This document shows, in pieces, positions 62,484 to 64,000 of a stretch of 64,000 nucleotides of DNA. Numbering within the stretch: position 1 is the stretch's first letter; every line of letters begins with the position of its first letter. A program made the position numbers and the translations under genes. The notes under the pieces were generated by a model. That model was not told where the DNA came from, did not search any database, and saw only the letters and a program-made list of their open reading frames with translations. Source of the stretch: Clostridia bacterium (GTDB lineage Bacteria; Bacillota; Clostridia; Oscillospirales; Acutalibacteraceae); NCBI GenBank assembly GCA_017434985.1, contig JAFSFY010000057.1:1-64000 (forward strand), in the 5' to 3' direction.

Positions 62484-63380
62484 CTACCTTCCGATATATT
62501 GCACTTCCCGCTCCAGCCTGACGCCGAACGTTTCCCATACTTTTTCTTGCACCTGACGGCACAACTCCATCACGTCGGCACACGTCGCACCGCCGCGATT
62601 GATCACAAATCCCGCGTGCTTCTCACTCACCTGCGCACCGCCGACCGTAAACCCTTTCAAGCCGCATTGTTCGATCAACGCACCCGCAAAATGCCCCGCA
62701 GGACGTTTAAAGAAACTGCCGCCGCTGGGATATTCGAGCGGTTGTTTCTCTTTGCGTCGCGACAGAAAGTCGTCCATACGGGCGCGGATCGCCGTCGGTG
62801 AATCGGCCTTAAGACGCAAGGTCGCTTTCAACACCGTGTACGGTTTTTCCATAAATACACTGTGGCGATACCCCAAATTCAATTCATGTTTGTGAAGAAT
62901 AAACGTATTGCCGCCTTCGTCAAGCGCAGTCACTTCCTCCAAAACATCCGCCAATTCCCCGCCGTAAGCACCGGCATTCATATATACGCCGCCGCCTACA
63001 CTGCCGGGGATACCGTAAGCAAATTCCAAGCCCGTAAGGCCGTGTTCACACGCTTCCAAACACAGTTTCCCCAGCGACATACCGGCCGATGCGATGACAA
63101 ATTCTTCTTCAAAGACCGCGTCTTGTGCCGACAGTTGCAACACCACGCCATCCACACCCGCATCGCTGACAAGAAGGTTGGAACCATTGCCGATCACCAT
63201 GTAAGGGATATTGACTTTACGGCAAAGGCGAACCGCCTCTCTTAGTTGTTCCGAAGTCGCCGAAACAAACAAATCGGCAGGTCCACCGATACGAAAGGAG
63301 GTATGCGCCGCCATCGGTTCGTCCACCAACACGCGACAACCGAGTACCTCTAATTGTTGTGCAAGGTCGTGTTTATCCAC
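62484..63380 (-). CDS. murB: UDP-N-acetylenolpyruvoylglucosamine reductase
   Basis: MurB finishes UDP-MurNAc. FAD-binding part: HTSFRIGGPADLFV near 27, VIGNGSNLLVSDAGVDGVV near 63, GLEFAYGIPGSVGGGVYMNAGAYGGE near 117; catalytic Ser in EYPSGGSFFKRP near 228, and GGAQVSEKHAGFVIN near 254. 298 residues. GTG at 63380 follows GGGGAGG by 6 bases; the long upstream frame is not coding. Confidence 0.95.
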   Translation of the reverse strand: MDKHDLAQQLEVLGCRVLVDEPMAAHTSFRIGGPADLFVSATSEQLREAVRLCRKVNIPYMVIGNGSNLLVSDAGVDGVVLQLSAQDAVFEEEFVIASAGMSLGKLCLEACEHGLTGLEFAYGIPGSVGGGVYMNAGAYGGELADVLEEVTALDEGGNTFILHKHELNLGYRHSVFMEKPYTVLKATLRLKADSPTAIRARMDDFLSRRKEKQPLEYPSGGSFFKRPAGHFAGALIEQCGLKGFTVGGAQVSEKHAGFVINRGGATCADVMELCRQVQEKVWETFGVRLEREVQYIGR

Positions 63381-63402
63381 GTCGCATCCTCCCCACGTTA
63401 TC

Positions 63403-64000
63403 TTATCGTCCCAGCGCAGCCGCGCCGACCACACCGGCATCGTTGCCGAGTTCGGCAACGCACAGTCTCGTTTGTTTTTCGCAATATTTGCTGTAACGTT
63501 CTTTTTCGATAATTCCACGTAACGGTGCCAGCAAAGTCTCGCCCTCTTTGCAGATGCCACCACCGATGCATAACACCTCCGGTTGGAAGATGTTGATCAT
63601 ATTGGTCAAACCGCAACCAACATAGTAAATATACGTGTCTACTACGTCTTTGGCAACGGCATCACCCGCACGCATCGCATCAAACGCTGTCAAGCCGTTC
63701 ACCTTGTCGAGAGTATCGGCAATCTGCCACATCTTGCTTTCGGGATGTGCTTCCATCGCACGGCGCGTTTGGTTGATAAGCGCGGTGGCCGAAGCATACG
63801 CCTCCCAACATCCGTTGCGGCCGCAGGTACACGGCTCACCGTTCGCCACAATGACCGTATGACCGAGTTCGGCGCCCGAGAAATTGAAACCGCTAAACAC
63901 CTTACCGTCCAAGATCACACCACCGCCGACACCGGTACCGAGCGTGATACACACACAACTTTCGGCCCCTTTGGCAGCACCGGCTTTCACTTCCCCGATC
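63403..64000 (-). CDS. ROK-family sugar kinase, C-terminal part (cut by window edge)
   Basis: 199 codons up to the stop, with the 5' end beyond base 64000. GEVKAGAAKG then CITLGTGVGGGVILDGKVF is the phosphate-binding region of ROK kinases; ELGHTVIVANG, CTCGRNGCWEAYAS is the zinc-binding CxCGxxGCxE motif; GLTNMINIFQPEVLCIGGGI is the C-terminal strand. The sequence is most like bacterial glucokinase, but ROK substrates vary and the N-terminal part is missing. It lies 22 bases above murB. Confidence 0.9.
   Translation of the reverse strand, partial: IGEVKAGAAKGAESCVCITLGTGVGGGVILDGKVFSGFNFSGAELGHTVIVANGEPCTCGRNGCWEAYASATALINQTRRAMEAHPESKMWQIADTLDKVNGLTAFDAMRAGDAVAKDVVDTYIYYVGCGLTNMINIFQPEVLCIGGGICKEGETLLAPLRGIIEKERYSKYCEKQTRLCVAELGNDAGVVGAAALGR

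Overview
The window is a chromosomal segment of a Gram-positive, low-to-mid GC, spore-forming member of the Clostridia, most like the Oscillospiraceae/Ruminococcaceae. Pointers are gene order (rnc-radical SAM-smc-ftsY; whiA-dnaE-pfkA; infC-rpmI-rplT), sigma-A type promoters, a ZTP riboswitch, a nadD-yqeK fusion, spoVM and a DUF3794-LysM coat-morphogenesis protein. Every gene I accept lies on the minus strand, so transcription runs from high to low coordinates. No rRNA, tRNA, transposon, phage or CRISPR array was seen.

Region by region, in transcription order: a partial ROK sugar kinase, murB, whiA, dnaE, pfkA (64000-57001); the infC-rpmI-rplT operon behind an L20-type leader (56981-55659); a tightly packed run of 16 genes from a SpoU methyltransferase through dprA, topA, trmFO, plsX, an ACP-like gene, rnc, radical SAM, smc, ftsY, rdgB, yhbY, nadD-yqeK, an LCP protein, rsfS and leuS (55585-36607); rpsU, yqeG, a TIM-barrel protein, an M24 peptidase, a DUF4830 protein, rsuA and an MsmX-type ATPase (36588-31310); a sporulation island with a 49-residue membrane peptide, spoVM and a SipL-like gene (31198-29303); pepF and an oligopeptide ABC operon (29187-19411); rlmB with a degenerate P-type ATPase (19297-16214); an EF-G-like GTPase, efp and a Cys/Asp-rich zinc-ribbon protein (16141-12770); the pyrimidine operon pyrC-carB-pyrK-pyrD-pyrF-pyrE-pyrB (12718-4037); and the purine operon purE-purC-purF-purM-purN (4016-1), which runs off the left edge.

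Much of the window is housekeeping, but several proteins have unusual architecture. The oligopeptide importer is the most striking: its OppC permease carries about 310 residues of RCC1-like repeats in the extracellular loop after the first membrane helix, and its OppF ATPase carries about 180 extra residues, partly coiled coil, between Walker A and the Q-loop. Others are an eight-helix P1B-type ATPase relic without any catalytic motif, a PurF without its glutaminase nucleophile, a PyrB with a PyrI-type zinc domain at its C-terminus, and an ACP-like protein without the phosphopantetheine serine.

Regulatory elements readable from sequence include consensus promoters for the pyr, pur, infC, efp, rpsU, fusA-like and pepF units, the ZTP riboswitch with its terminator, a transcription attenuator before pyrC, an L20 leader before infC, a probable sigma-E promoter before the SipL-like gene, and paired palindromes before oppA. 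All family assignments come from reading motifs by eye; no database search was possible.
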